From the NCBI GenBank assembly GCA_023266435.1, contig JAHFQF010000042.1:1-13888 (forward strand): DNA of 13,888 nucleotides, given 5' to 3'. The notes below the pieces were generated by a model. That model was not told the DNA's origin and made no database searches. It was given only the letters and a program-made list of their open reading frames with translations. Positions within the stretch are counted from its first letter, which is position 1, and each line of letters begins with the position of its first letter. This document shows positions 7,751 through 13,888 of this stretch, one piece after another. The position numbers and the translations under genes are program-made. This DNA is from Legionellales bacterium. GTDB lineage: Bacteria; Pseudomonadota; Gammaproteobacteria; Berkiellales; Berkiellaceae.

Positions 7751-7789
7751 CCTCGGCCGCACCTCATCTGCACAAAACTCCGGCCGAGG
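7751..7789. repeat. GC-rich 9-bp inverted repeat between ampG and the mip-like gene
   Basis: CCTCGGCCG (7751-7759) and CGGCCGAGG (7781-7789) are perfect inverted copies around a 21-base loop. The region is otherwise AT-rich and lies between two divergent genes, so a terminator is not expected and no T-tract follows on either strand. It could be a REP-like palindrome, an operator, or part of a 5' leader if ampG or the mip-like gene has a more distant promoter. Confidence 0.5.
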
Positions 7790-7808
7790 TAATTACTATC
7801 ATTTGAAA

Positions 7809-7837
7809 TTCGCATCTCTATAGCCATTGGGTATATA
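7809..7837 (+). promoter_or_regulatory. Sigma-70-type promoter candidate for the mip-like gene
   Basis: TTCGCA (7809-7814) and TATATA (7832-7837) are separated by 17 bases. Transcription would begin near 7844, leaving a leader of about 30 bases that contains the ribosome binding site. This makes the upstream in-frame ATG at 7827 an unlikely start. Confidence 0.4.
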
Positions 7838-7874
7838 CTTTAAACTGTTTTTGTATAAACAGGAAAATCTTTCT

Positions 7875-8636
7875 ATGAAGAACCGCTTCGCAGCCTTGGG
7901 CTTACTCGCAGCTATTCCTTTGCAGTGTGCTTTTGCTGACAGCGCCACCACGAATTCATCTTTCAAACTTGAAAATGAAAACGATCGCGTCAGTTACAGT
8001 ATGGGGATCAATATTGGTAGTAACTTGCGCCAACAAGATTTTAAGTTAAATGCTGAGGCATTTAAACAAGGATTCACCACAGGTTATTTGGATCAGACTG
8101 GTCTCATGACCGAAGAAGAAGTGGTTAATACCTTAGTAAAGTTTCAACAAGAATTCATAGAACAAAAAATGAAAGACGCAAAGAAAGCAGCTGAAGTAAA
8201 TCAAAAAGCCAGTGAGGCCTTTTTGGCAAAAAACAAAAAAGAAAAAGGCATTCAAGTCACTAAAAGTGGCCTACAATATCGCGTCATCACCGAAGGTAAA
8301 GGCGCTAAGCCAACCCTTGCTGATACGGTAACAACGCACTATCGTGGTCGACTCATTGATGGGACTGAATTTGACAGCTCTTACTCACGCAATGAGCCCG
8401 CTACGTTCCCTGTTGAGGGTGTGATCCCCGGTTGGACAGAAGCTTTACAGATTATGCCTGTAGGCAGCAAATGGGAGCTCTTTATCCCTGCTGACTTAGC
8501 GTATGGTGATCAAGGAGCGGGCAATCGTATTGGACCTAACCAAGCATTGATTTTTGAAATCGAATTGTTAGGCATTGAAAAGCCACAAGCTGAACAAGCT
8601 GTCTCTGAACAACCCACTGCTACTATCGGCAAATAA
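7875..8636 (+). CDS. mip: Mip-like FKBP-type peptidyl-prolyl cis-trans isomerase, secreted
   Basis: This enzyme catalyses cis-trans isomerisation at proline in periplasmic or surface proteins. In Legionella the homologue Mip promotes infection of host cells. The 253-residue precursor has a signal peptide (residues 1-21, KNR, hydrophobic core, AFA cleavage site). A helical dimerisation region follows (about 28-128, with DRVSYSMGINIGSNL and a long charged helix), then a C-terminal FKBP domain (about 130-235). FKBP pocket residues are present: Tyr156, Phe166, Asp167, Phe178, Val183, Ile184, Trp187, Tyr210 and Phe227, in GRLIDGTEFDSS, VIPGWTEALQIMP and ALIFEIELL. A tail of about 18 residues after the FKBP fold (PQAEQAVSEQ and onward) extends beyond L. 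pneumophila Mip. The start at 7875 is chosen because AGGA (7861-7864) precedes it and it opens the signal peptide. The only cysteine before the cleavage site (LQC) is not a good lipobox. It has its own promoter and terminator candidates. FkpA is an alternative name. Confidence 0.92.
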   Translation: MKNRFAALGLLAAIPLQCAFADSATTNSSFKLENENDRVSYSMGINIGSNLRQQDFKLNAEAFKQGFTTGYLDQTGLMTEEEVVNTLVKFQQEFIEQKMKDAKKAAEVNQKASEAFLAKNKKEKGIQVTKSGLQYRVITEGKGAKPTLADTVTTHYRGRLIDGTEFDSSYSRNEPATFPVEGVIPGWTEALQIMPVGSKWELFIPADLAYGDQGAGNRIGPNQALIFEIELLGIEKPQAEQAVSEQPTATIGK

Positions 8637-8644
8637 TCACTCTG

Positions 8645-8664
8645 AACTCCGTGCGGAGTTTTAA
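8645..8664 (+). terminator. Intrinsic terminator of the mip-like gene
   Basis: AACTCC (8645-8650) and GGAGTT (8655-8660) form a 6-bp stem with a GTGC tetraloop, followed by TTAACTTG. It starts 8 bases after the stop codon of the mip-like gene. The T-tract is short, so termination may be partial. The stronger hairpin at 8677-8710 could back it up. Confidence 0.6.
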
Positions 8665-8676
8665 CTTGATCAGCCA

Positions 8677-8710
8677 GTCAAGAGGGTCTCTGTTTTTCGC
8701 CCCTCTTGAC
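8677..8710. repeat. Perfect 10-bp inverted repeat
   Basis: GTCAAGAGGG (8677-8686) and CCCTCTTGAC (8701-8710) are perfect inverted copies around a 14-base loop that contains TTTTT. Neither side has a T-tract after the stem. It lies downstream of both convergent genes, so it may act as a back-up terminator or as an mRNA 3'-end stabiliser. Confidence 0.55.
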
Positions 8711-8780
8711 CTGCTCTTATCAGGTAGACTGCGACATTCACCGTAAGTGTTCAAGCAGTATTAAGGAACTGTGTAGTTTG

Positions 8781-8844
8781 GCCAATCTTTGGCGAAAAAC
8801 AGTCTCAAAATGCTCACATACAAGCGTATGCTGCGCGTTTTTCG
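8781..8844. repeat. Nested imperfect palindrome, candidate dispersed intergenic element
   Basis: Outer arms CGAAAAAC (8793-8800) and GTTTTTCG (8837-8844) enclose inner arms CATAC (8817-8821) and GTATG (8826-8830) around an AAGC loop. Immediately to the left is a second small dyad, GCCAA (8781-8785) with TTGGC (8789-8793). The nested symmetry resembles ERIC- or MITE-type miniature elements. I see only one copy here, so calling it a dispersed repeat is inference. Confidence 0.4.
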
Positions 8845-8937
8845 TCCATTTTTCATCGAAACCTTGTCTCACCCTACCCAATTCCCCAAGTATCACTATT
8901 CCCTTTTGAACAGTTACCATTCATCACGCGAGGTCAT

Positions 8938-10314
8938 TTAACACTCGGGATGGTTAACAGCTAATCCACCCTGTGAGGTTTCTTTGTAGATAGAGAGCAT
9001 ATCCTCGCCTGTTTTCATCATGGTCTTAATCACTTTATCCAGTGATACGATATGCTGTCCATCCTCCATCAAAGCTAATCGAGCAGCATTCACGGCTCTC
9101 ACGGCAGCCATGCCATTACGCTCAATACACGGGATTTGAACCAGACCATTAATAGGGTCACAAGTGAGCCCTAAATGATGCTCCATACCTATCTCAGCTG
9201 CATTTTCAACTTGGTACACATTGCCACCCAAAACTTCCGCTAAAGCCCCTGAGGCCATGGAGCAGGCTACACCAACCTCTCCTTGACAGCCGACTTCTGC
9301 ACCTGAAATGGAGGCTCGCTTTTTATATAAAACACCAATGCCTGCTGCGGTTAAAAGAAATTGGCAGATATGCGCTTCGTGTTCAGATTTTGGAATTGTG
9401 GTTAAATGATAATAAAGAACGGCAGGAATAATGCCTGAAGCACCATTAGTAGGCGCGGTAACCACTTTGCCACCGGCTGCATTTTCTTCATTAACAGCCA
9501 TTGCAAAACAATTTAACCATCCCATGGTATTGTCTTGATTGCCGGTTTTATCTTGCTCAGTCAACTTCTCATAAAGAACAGGGGCTCGACGACGAACTTC
9601 CAAACCCCCGGGAAGTATCCCTTTGGTACTACATCCCTTTTCGATACTCTGGGCCATTGTTTTCCATATTTTTAGTATTTTACTGTCAATCTCACCTTGA
9701 TCTCGCCAAATTAGTTCATTTGCGTTGACAATTTCCGAGATTTTTTTATTGTCTGCGTTACAAAAATCCATTAATTGCTTAGCAGTCTCATAAGGATACG
9801 GTACTTTTTTTGTAACCGTCAAGGGTCTCTTGTGCTGCAATTGCTCATTATCAACAATGAAGCCACCCCCTATAGAATAAAAAATATTTTCTGCGATGCA
9901 CGATGCGCTGCTATCATACGCACGAAACAACATGCCATTCACATGATGCGGTAATGTTTCATGATCATTGTAGAGAATGTCTTTGTCTAATGAGAAAGGC
10001 AGCGTGTGTTGCTTAAATAAAGCCAGTGTTTGCGTTGTGTGAATTTGCTGCATGAGTGCAGGCACTGTATCAGGCTCAGCCTCTTCAGGCTTCACGCCCA
10101 GCAATCCTAAAACCAAAGCTTTGTCTGTACCATGTCCTTTCCCTGTTAAGGACAGAGAGCCATACAAGGTGATTTGAAGACCTTGGATTTTAGCCAGACC
10201 AAACTGCTTCTCTAACTTCTCAACAAAAGTTCTGGCTGCGCGCATTGGGCCGACGGTGTGTGAGCTTGAGGGCCCTATCCCAATTGAAAATAAATCAAAA
10301 ATACTAACGGTCAT
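8938..10314 (-). CDS. sdaA: L-serine dehydratase (L-serine ammonia-lyase), single-chain [4Fe-4S] type
   Basis: SdaA deaminates L-serine to pyruvate and ammonia in the cytoplasm. Serine is a main carbon source for Legionella-type bacteria. The 458-residue protein starts SIFDLFSIGIGPSSSHTVGPM, typical of the family, and carries GSLSLTGKGHGTD, YYSIGGGFIVD-like FYSIGGGF, VNEENAAGGKVVTAPTNGASG, SGAEVGCQGEVGVACSMA and GMEHHLGLTCDPINGLVQIPCIERN. Cluster cysteines are Cys343, Cys385 and Cys396. The last residue is Cys458. In the L. pneumophila enzyme structure the C-terminal cysteine binds the cluster as an inhibitory tail, and the length and positions here match what I recall of it. The ATG at 10314-10312 has AAGGA (10324-10320) 5 bases upstream. 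The gene runs in the same direction as the antiporter upstream, with a gap of about 150 bases. That gap folds into a structured leader. Confidence 0.96.
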   Translation of the reverse strand: MTVSIFDLFSIGIGPSSSHTVGPMRAARTFVEKLEKQFGLAKIQGLQITLYGSLSLTGKGHGTDKALVLGLLGVKPEEAEPDTVPALMQQIHTTQTLALFKQHTLPFSLDKDILYNDHETLPHHVNGMLFRAYDSSASCIAENIFYSIGGGFIVDNEQLQHKRPLTVTKKVPYPYETAKQLMDFCNADNKKISEIVNANELIWRDQGEIDSKILKIWKTMAQSIEKGCSTKGILPGGLEVRRRAPVLYEKLTEQDKTGNQDNTMGWLNCFAMAVNEENAAGGKVVTAPTNGASGIIPAVLYYHLTTIPKSEHEAHICQFLLTAAGIGVLYKKRASISGAEVGCQGEVGVACSMASGALAEVLGGNVYQVENAAEIGMEHHLGLTCDPINGLVQIPCIERNGMAAVRAVNAARLALMEDGQHIVSLDKVIKTMMKTGEDMLSIYKETSQGGLAVNHPEC

Positions 10315-10318
10315 AATG

Positions 10319-10401
10319 ATCCTTAATCATCAAGGATGTTTGGTGGTTAGTCGGCCATCAAACACCTTATTTTCCTGCTTGAGATTAGCAGAAAAATAAG
10401 G
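10319..10401 (-). promoter_or_regulatory. Structured sdaA leader with overlapping, mutually exclusive hairpins
   Basis: Three stems can form in the sdaA transcript, in 5' to 3' order on the minus strand. Stem A pairs 10401-10387 with 10379-10365: 15 bp, one U-G wobble, 7-base loop. Stem B pairs AAGG (10368-10365) with CCTT (10335-10332), and TGTTTGATGG (10364-10355) with CCACCAAACA (10346-10337); it has one bulge and one A/C mismatch. Stem C pairs ATCCTT (10337-10332) with AAGGAT (10324-10319), whose AAGGA is the Shine-Dalgarno sequence of sdaA. Adjacent stems share AAGG or CCTT, so full B excludes both full A and C. If A forms, CCTT is free to hide the ribosome binding site; if B forms fully, the site is exposed. 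The pairing is seen in the sequence; a regulatory role is inference. No known riboswitch class is recognised. Confidence 0.45.
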
Positions 10402-10463
10402 GCATTTCCATTGATGAACTTGAACTTAACATTGTCCGAAGAAAGAACACTTCAATGAGGTGA

Positions 10464-11633
10464 CTAGTCTCTACGTAGCTTATCGGATAAAGCAATCGGG
10501 GTGGGATATCGCGCCACAATGTAATAGGAAGACGCGATGAAAGTCAGAATGGTTGTTATCTGGATCAAAGACTCAGCCTTAAAGCTAATCAACCCCTTAC
10601 TGTGTGCTAAATAAGCAACTAATAATGAGAACTCACTGATTTGCCCTAAGCGTATACCTAATTCCCAGCTCAGGTTTTTTACGTGATCCATGCGTTGAAT
10701 CAAGCGTGAAAAAACGATTGGTTTTACGATTAGTGTCACTGCCGCTAAAATTACTGCCGGGAGGATGACCTGTTTTACCGCTAGGAGATCTAAGCCCGCC
10801 CCTAAAGAAAAGAAAAATAAAATCAAAAAGAAATCGCGAATGGGACGTAAACTTTCCGCAATAAAGCGCGAGATGGGGTTGGTGGCCAAAGACACGCCTG
10901 CTAAGAAAGCCCCCACCTCAAAGGAAAGATGTAACCACTCGGCCAATTGTCCAACAGTTAAGCACCAACCAATGGCCAGCAAAAAAATGTATTCATGAAT
11001 ACGATTGAAACATTTAAACAGGGTATTTAAGACATAACGCGCGACTAGCACCGCGCCTACCATCAAACAGGGTAGCGAAAATAAAATTTCTCCAAGCTCT
11101 ACTAGGAGCAGCTCTTTGCTGTCTGTCGCATGATGAATCATTAACATCACAAAGATAGCAATGATATCTTGCAGCAATAAAATACTGACCACCACTTCTC
11201 CGCTCTTCTGGTGATGCAGCACCGTGGTCGGCAACAATTTCAAACCTAAAATGGTGCTTGAAAACATCATACAAGTACCAATGAGAAGGCTCTCTATACC
11301 CGTAAATCCAGTGAGGCGAGCAATACCATACCCCAAGGCTGCAAACACCGCAGAGCTAACTGTGGTTGTCCAAGTGGTTTGTCGTAAAAGATGAATCAAA
11401 TTTTTAGGCTGTAAATTTAAGCCCAATAAAAAAAGCAAAAAGATAATGCCAAAATGCCCTACTTGCTCGATCAGTTTATGATTGCTTACCCAAGATAGGC
11501 CAGAAGGTCCTAGGAAGATCCCCAATAGAATGTAACCAACTAAAAGTGATTGTCGCCCAAATAATGCCAACGTGGCGATGACAGATGCCCCGCAGAAAAT
11601 GACAAAAATAGAAAAAACAAATTCATTACCCAT
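10464..11633 (-). CDS. Kef-type (CPA2) cation/proton antiporter, membrane domain only
   Basis: CPA2 proteins exchange monovalent cations (K+ or Na+) for protons across the inner membrane. The 389-residue product is hydrophobic throughout, with about 12 membrane segments, matching the Na+/H+ exchanger (KefB/KefC membrane) domain. Visible family motifs are GYILLGIFLGPSGL (about residues 33-46), FGIIFLLFLLGLNL (about 61-74), FSSTILGLKLL (about 124-134), LLLQDIIAI (152-160) and FEVGAFLAGVSLA. The Gln155-Asp156 pair fits the Kef-like branch, and the Asp is the likely ion-binding residue. E. coli KefB and KefC (about 600 residues) carry a C-terminal NAD-binding RCK domain that is absent here; no separate RCK or KefF-like gene is seen. 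The ATG at 11633-11631 has no good ribosome binding site, but an in-frame TAA lies two codons upstream, so the start cannot be further out. The substrate cannot be told from sequence. Confidence 0.88.
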   Translation of the reverse strand: MGNEFVFSIFVIFCGASVIATLALFGRQSLLVGYILLGIFLGPSGLSWVSNHKLIEQVGHFGIIFLLFLLGLNLQPKNLIHLLRQTTWTTTVSSAVFAALGYGIARLTGFTGIESLLIGTCMMFSSTILGLKLLPTTVLHHQKSGEVVVSILLLQDIIAIFVMLMIHHATDSKELLLVELGEILFSLPCLMVGAVLVARYVLNTLFKCFNRIHEYIFLLAIGWCLTVGQLAEWLHLSFEVGAFLAGVSLATNPISRFIAESLRPIRDFFLILFFFSLGAGLDLLAVKQVILPAVILAAVTLIVKPIVFSRLIQRMDHVKNLSWELGIRLGQISEFSLLVAYLAHSKGLISFKAESLIQITTILTFIASSYYIVARYPTPIALSDKLRRD

Positions 11634-11682
11634 AGATTACAGATTTTTTACTCCAGTTATGCTCAAATAGAGCCCATATGGC

Positions 11683-11732
11683 GTTGATTGTTCAACACGT
11701 GATTCCGCATCTACTGCACCTATCATCATAGG
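11683..11732. promoter_or_regulatory. Two short dyads in the antiporter / TPR gene divergent gap
   Basis: GTTGA (11683-11687) with TCAAC (11692-11696), and CCTAT (11719-11723) with ATAGG (11728-11732), each surround a 4-base centre. They lie in the 233-base gap between divergent genes, so operator function is possible. The only weak promoter candidate is for the antiporter on the minus strand: TTGAAC (11695-11690) with TCTATT (18-base spacer). No known regulator site is recognised. Confidence 0.25.
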
Positions 11733-11866
11733 GAAGTATCGTGATGACGGAGTCCGCAAAACGAATAATCAGCGAATGATGCCAGATAACATCAATCTAG
11801 GCAAAACATTCGTACCATGCCTCTTGAATTTGGATTATCAGAATAACTAATGGATTTTCATATAAC

Positions 11867-13321
11867 ATGAGCGAAGTCGAGATTGAATCTCTGAAAGCAC
11901 AGCTAGTGAGTCAGCCAGAAAACGCCTTAACTCTGTATCAAATCGGAATGCTACTCGCATTTCAAAAAAATTACATTGATGCGCTCAGTTATTTAGAGCA
12001 TGCGGTGACTCTAGAGCCCAACAACCCTTTGTTTCACAATAATTTTGGCAACGCCTTAAAATGCAGCCAACAATTTGAGCGTGCAGAACAACATTACTCA
12101 AAAGCATTAGATCTCAATCCTAATTATCCACAGGCACATAATAACTTGGGAGTTCTTTACTATTTTCAAGGAAAATTGCTGGAGGCAAAAAAACAGTTTG
12201 AACAAGCCTTGCGTTATTTTCCGACTTATGGCGATGCGCATTTTAATTTAGCCAATACCTTGGCTCAAATCAACCAATTACCTTATGCGGTCATTCACTA
12301 TAAGCAATGCTTAACAACTCAGCCAAACCATCTACAAGCTATCCATAATTTAGGCGTAAGCCTGACCGCGCTCGGTTGTTTTGAAGAAGCAGAGCCGTAC
12401 TTATTACAAGCCATCACACACGATGAATTGAACATAGAGGCCCATTATCATCTAGGTCTCATTTATGCTTCCACGAACCGCTTGGCACAAGCGATTGAGC
12501 ATTACCGATTGGTCACAACACAACGACCAGATCATGCCAATGCTTGGCACAATCTGGCGACATTATTACTGCATCAAAACCAACGGGAGGCCGCTCAAGC
12601 CGCTTACCAACAAGCATTCACCCTCGATCCAAATAATATCACTGCAAAACACATGTTAGATGCCTTGGTTGGCAATACAGCCCCTGAGGGTGCTCCTAGA
12701 GAGTATGTGCGTGCTTTGTTTGATCAATATGCACCCTCTTACGATGATCAGGTCACGCATCAATTACACTACCAAGTGCCACATCACTTACGAACCTTGG
12801 TTGGGAAGCATGCAAAAAATTTAACTGGTCTATGGAAAGTGGCAGATTTAGGTTGCGGTACTGGTCTATGTGCACCTTATTTTCGTGATTTGAGCGAACG
12901 CTTAATTGGCGTCGATGTATCCCCTAAGATGTTAGATATGGCCAGTCGACGTGGCGGATACGACAGCCTCATTGTTGAGGATGCATTACATTATTTAAAT
13001 ACCAATTATCAGCACGATCTGATCATTGCTGCGGACGTATTCGTGTATTTTGGCGAGTTATCCAGTTTCTTTCAAAGTACACAAAAAAGTTTAAAGCCTG
13101 GCGGCTACTTCACGTTTAGTATAGAAACATTAGATCCATTAAATGACAGCAAAGACTATCAACTTCATCAAACGGGCCGCTATGCCCACCATCCAGATTA
13201 CATCACTCAGATCTGCCAAACACAATCTTGGCAATGCATTGCCATAGAATCCCTCACCCTGAGAACCCAATCTGATCAACCCGTATTAGGACTTGTGTAT
13301 TTGCTAAGAAAAATCACTTAG
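11867..13321 (+). CDS. TPR-repeat protein fused to a class I SAM-dependent methyltransferase
   Basis: The 484-residue cytoplasmic protein has seven consecutive 34-residue tetratricopeptide repeats (about residues 17-255), several ending in the usual NP or P. A linker leads to a Rossmann-type methyltransferase domain (about 270-484). The SAM-binding motif I is VADLGCGTG at residues 325-333, followed by the acidic loop GVDVSPKMLDMA, motif II-like VEDALHYL, DLIIAADVFVYFGEL, and motif III LKPGGYFTFSIE. This is the architecture of predicted TPR methyltransferases (COG4976). The substrate is unknown; TPRs usually bind a protein partner, so protein methylation is possible but not shown. The ATG at 11867 has only a weak upstream GGA. 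The sufS gene begins 34 bases after the TAG stop, so the two are probably co-transcribed. No intact catalytic base can be assigned without a known substrate. Confidence 0.9.
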   Translation: MSEVEIESLKAQLVSQPENALTLYQIGMLLAFQKNYIDALSYLEHAVTLEPNNPLFHNNFGNALKCSQQFERAEQHYSKALDLNPNYPQAHNNLGVLYYFQGKLLEAKKQFEQALRYFPTYGDAHFNLANTLAQINQLPYAVIHYKQCLTTQPNHLQAIHNLGVSLTALGCFEEAEPYLLQAITHDELNIEAHYHLGLIYASTNRLAQAIEHYRLVTTQRPDHANAWHNLATLLLHQNQREAAQAAYQQAFTLDPNNITAKHMLDALVGNTAPEGAPREYVRALFDQYAPSYDDQVTHQLHYQVPHHLRTLVGKHAKNLTGLWKVADLGCGTGLCAPYFRDLSERLIGVDVSPKMLDMASRRGGYDSLIVEDALHYLNTNYQHDLIIAADVFVYFGELSSFFQSTQKSLKPGGYFTFSIETLDPLNDSKDYQLHQTGRYAHHPDYITQICQTQSWQCIAIESLTLRTQSDQPVLGLVYLLRKIT

Positions 13322-13355
13322 AATATACTTTTCTCGCAATGAGGGTTAAAAAACC

Positions 13356-13888
13356 ATGGAATGGGATATTAAAACAGTCAGGAAGCAGTTTCCACAACTG
13401 CAACAAATCATGCAAGGCTGCCCTTTAGTCTATTTTGATAATGCAGCGACTACACAAAAACCCAATGCCGTGATTCAAGCTGAAATGGATGTTTACGAAT
13501 CAAAAAATGCCAACATACATCGTGGCGTCTATGACCTGACGCATGAGGCAACTGCTGCTTTTGAACAGGCCAGAAAAACACTGGCGCAATTCATACACGC
13601 AAAACATACCGAAGAGTGCATTTGGGTACGTGGTGCCACGGAGGGTATCAATATCGTTGCAAATGGTTTCCGTTCACTTGTGACAGCGCAAGATAATATT
13701 ATCATCAGTCATTTAGAGCACCATGCTAACTTGATTCCATGGAAAATGCTGTGCGAAGAAACCGGCTGTCAATTAAAAGTTATTCCTATTACCGATCAAG
13801 GTGAGGTGCAAGTAGATGTCCTGCTCTCACTGATCACTTCACACACTAAGTTAATCAGTATTGGCTTTATTTCCAATGCTTTGGGTAC
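13356..13888 (+). CDS. sufS: SufS/CsdA-type cysteine desulfurase, N-terminal 177 residues (cut by the right edge)
   Basis: This PLP enzyme removes sulfur from cysteine to feed Fe-S cluster assembly. The frame is open from ATG 13356 to the window end. GAGGG (13341-13345) lies 10 bases upstream. Residues line up with E. coli SufS: PLVYFDNAATTQKP (substrate-binding loop), ANIHRGVYDLT, IWVRGATEGINIVAN (PLP-contact region), DNIIISHLEHHANLIPWKML with the His that stacks on PLP, and ISIGFISNALGT. The PLP-binding lysine and active-site cysteine lie beyond the window, so completeness cannot be judged. The VRGATEGIN and HRGVYDLT sequences favour SufS over CsdA. Its neighbour on the left is the TPR methyltransferase rather than sufBCD; other suf genes may follow on the right. 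Its client proteins could include the AcnA and SdaA clusters encoded in this window. Confidence 0.93.
   Translation, partial: MEWDIKTVRKQFPQLQQIMQGCPLVYFDNAATTQKPNAVIQAEMDVYESKNANIHRGVYDLTHEATAAFEQARKTLAQFIHAKHTEECIWVRGATEGINIVANGFRSLVTAQDNIIISHLEHHANLIPWKMLCEETGCQLKVIPITDQGEVQVDVLLSLITSHTKLISIGFISNALG

Larger units (their letters stand above)
8637..8937. other. Gene-free, repeat-rich interval between mip-like gene and sdaA (301 bases)
   Basis: This gap separates two convergent genes and is richer in dyad symmetry than termination requires. In order it holds the terminator at 8645-8664, the 10-bp hairpin at 8677-8710, and the nested palindromic element at about 8781-8844. From 8845 to 8937 there is C/T-rich plus-strand sequence with nothing assignable. 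Frames of 60 to 67 codons are open on both strands here, but neither has a good start signal or recognisable protein content. Confidence 0.6.

Noticed and set aside
7827..7874. Upstream in-frame ATG adding 16 residues to the Mip-like protein
   Set aside because: It overlaps the promoter candidate and would bury the signal peptide. The ATG at 7875 has AGGA upstream and opens a normal signal sequence.
7902..7940. Lipobox in the Mip-like signal peptide (LQC)
   Set aside because: The residue before the cysteine is glutamine rather than Gly, Ala or Ser, and an AFA signal peptidase I site follows directly.
8706..8920. Open frames of 67 and 60 codons on opposite strands between the mip-like gene and sdaA
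   Set aside because: They overlap each other and the nested palindrome, lack good start signals and have no recognisable protein features. They are probably chance frames.
1..13888. CRISPR array, tRNA, rRNA, transposase or defence-system genes
   Set aside because: I looked for regularly spaced direct repeats, cloverleaf-like sequences and transposase or nuclease motifs on both strands and saw none.

Overview
The window comes from a gammaproteobacterium with moderately AT-rich DNA. Several genes point to the Legionellales (Legionella/Coxiella relatives). The FKBP isomerase has the Legionella Mip architecture. The L-serine dehydratase ends in a cysteine at residue 458, with Fe-S cysteines at 343, 385 and 396, as I recall for the L. 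pneumophila enzyme. Two genes at the left edge match no family I recognise and look like lineage-specific accessory genes. The taxonomic placement is inference; no rRNA or tRNA is present.

Layout. (1) Positions 1-1768, minus strand: two tandem genes of unknown function, the left one cut by the window edge. Their N-terminal halves appear distantly related, and they are separated by two stacked terminator-like hairpins. (2) Positions 1769-2217: a 449-base intergenic region with divergent promoter candidates. (3) Positions 2218-6274, plus strand: acnA (aconitase) followed after 5 bases by fumC (class II fumarase). fumC is broken by an apparent deletion of about 37 bases that shifts the frame. 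(4) Positions 6379-7650, minus strand: an AmpG-type muropeptide permease, convergent with fumC. (5) Positions 7875-8636, plus strand: a secreted Mip-like peptidyl-prolyl isomerase. (6) Positions 8637-8937: a gene-free stretch full of inverted repeats. (7) Positions 8938-11633, minus strand: a Kef-type cation/proton antiporter lacking an RCK domain, then sdaA (L-serine dehydratase). The sdaA leader can fold into overlapping, mutually exclusive hairpins, one of which buries the ribosome binding site. (8) Positions 11867-13888, plus strand: a seven-TPR methyltransferase fusion, then the first 177 codons of a SufS-type cysteine desulfurase.

Functional themes. Central carbon metabolism is represented by aconitase, fumarase and serine-to-pyruvate conversion. 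Aconitase and SdaA are both [4Fe-4S] dehydratases, and SufS supplies sulfur for such clusters. Envelope functions are muropeptide recycling (AmpG), periplasmic or surface protein folding (Mip-like) and ion exchange (Kef-type). I see no mobile element with a transposase, no CRISPR array and no recognisable defence system. The points most worth a second look are the sdaA leader, the orphan paralogue pair, the broken fumC and the palindromic intergenic elements.
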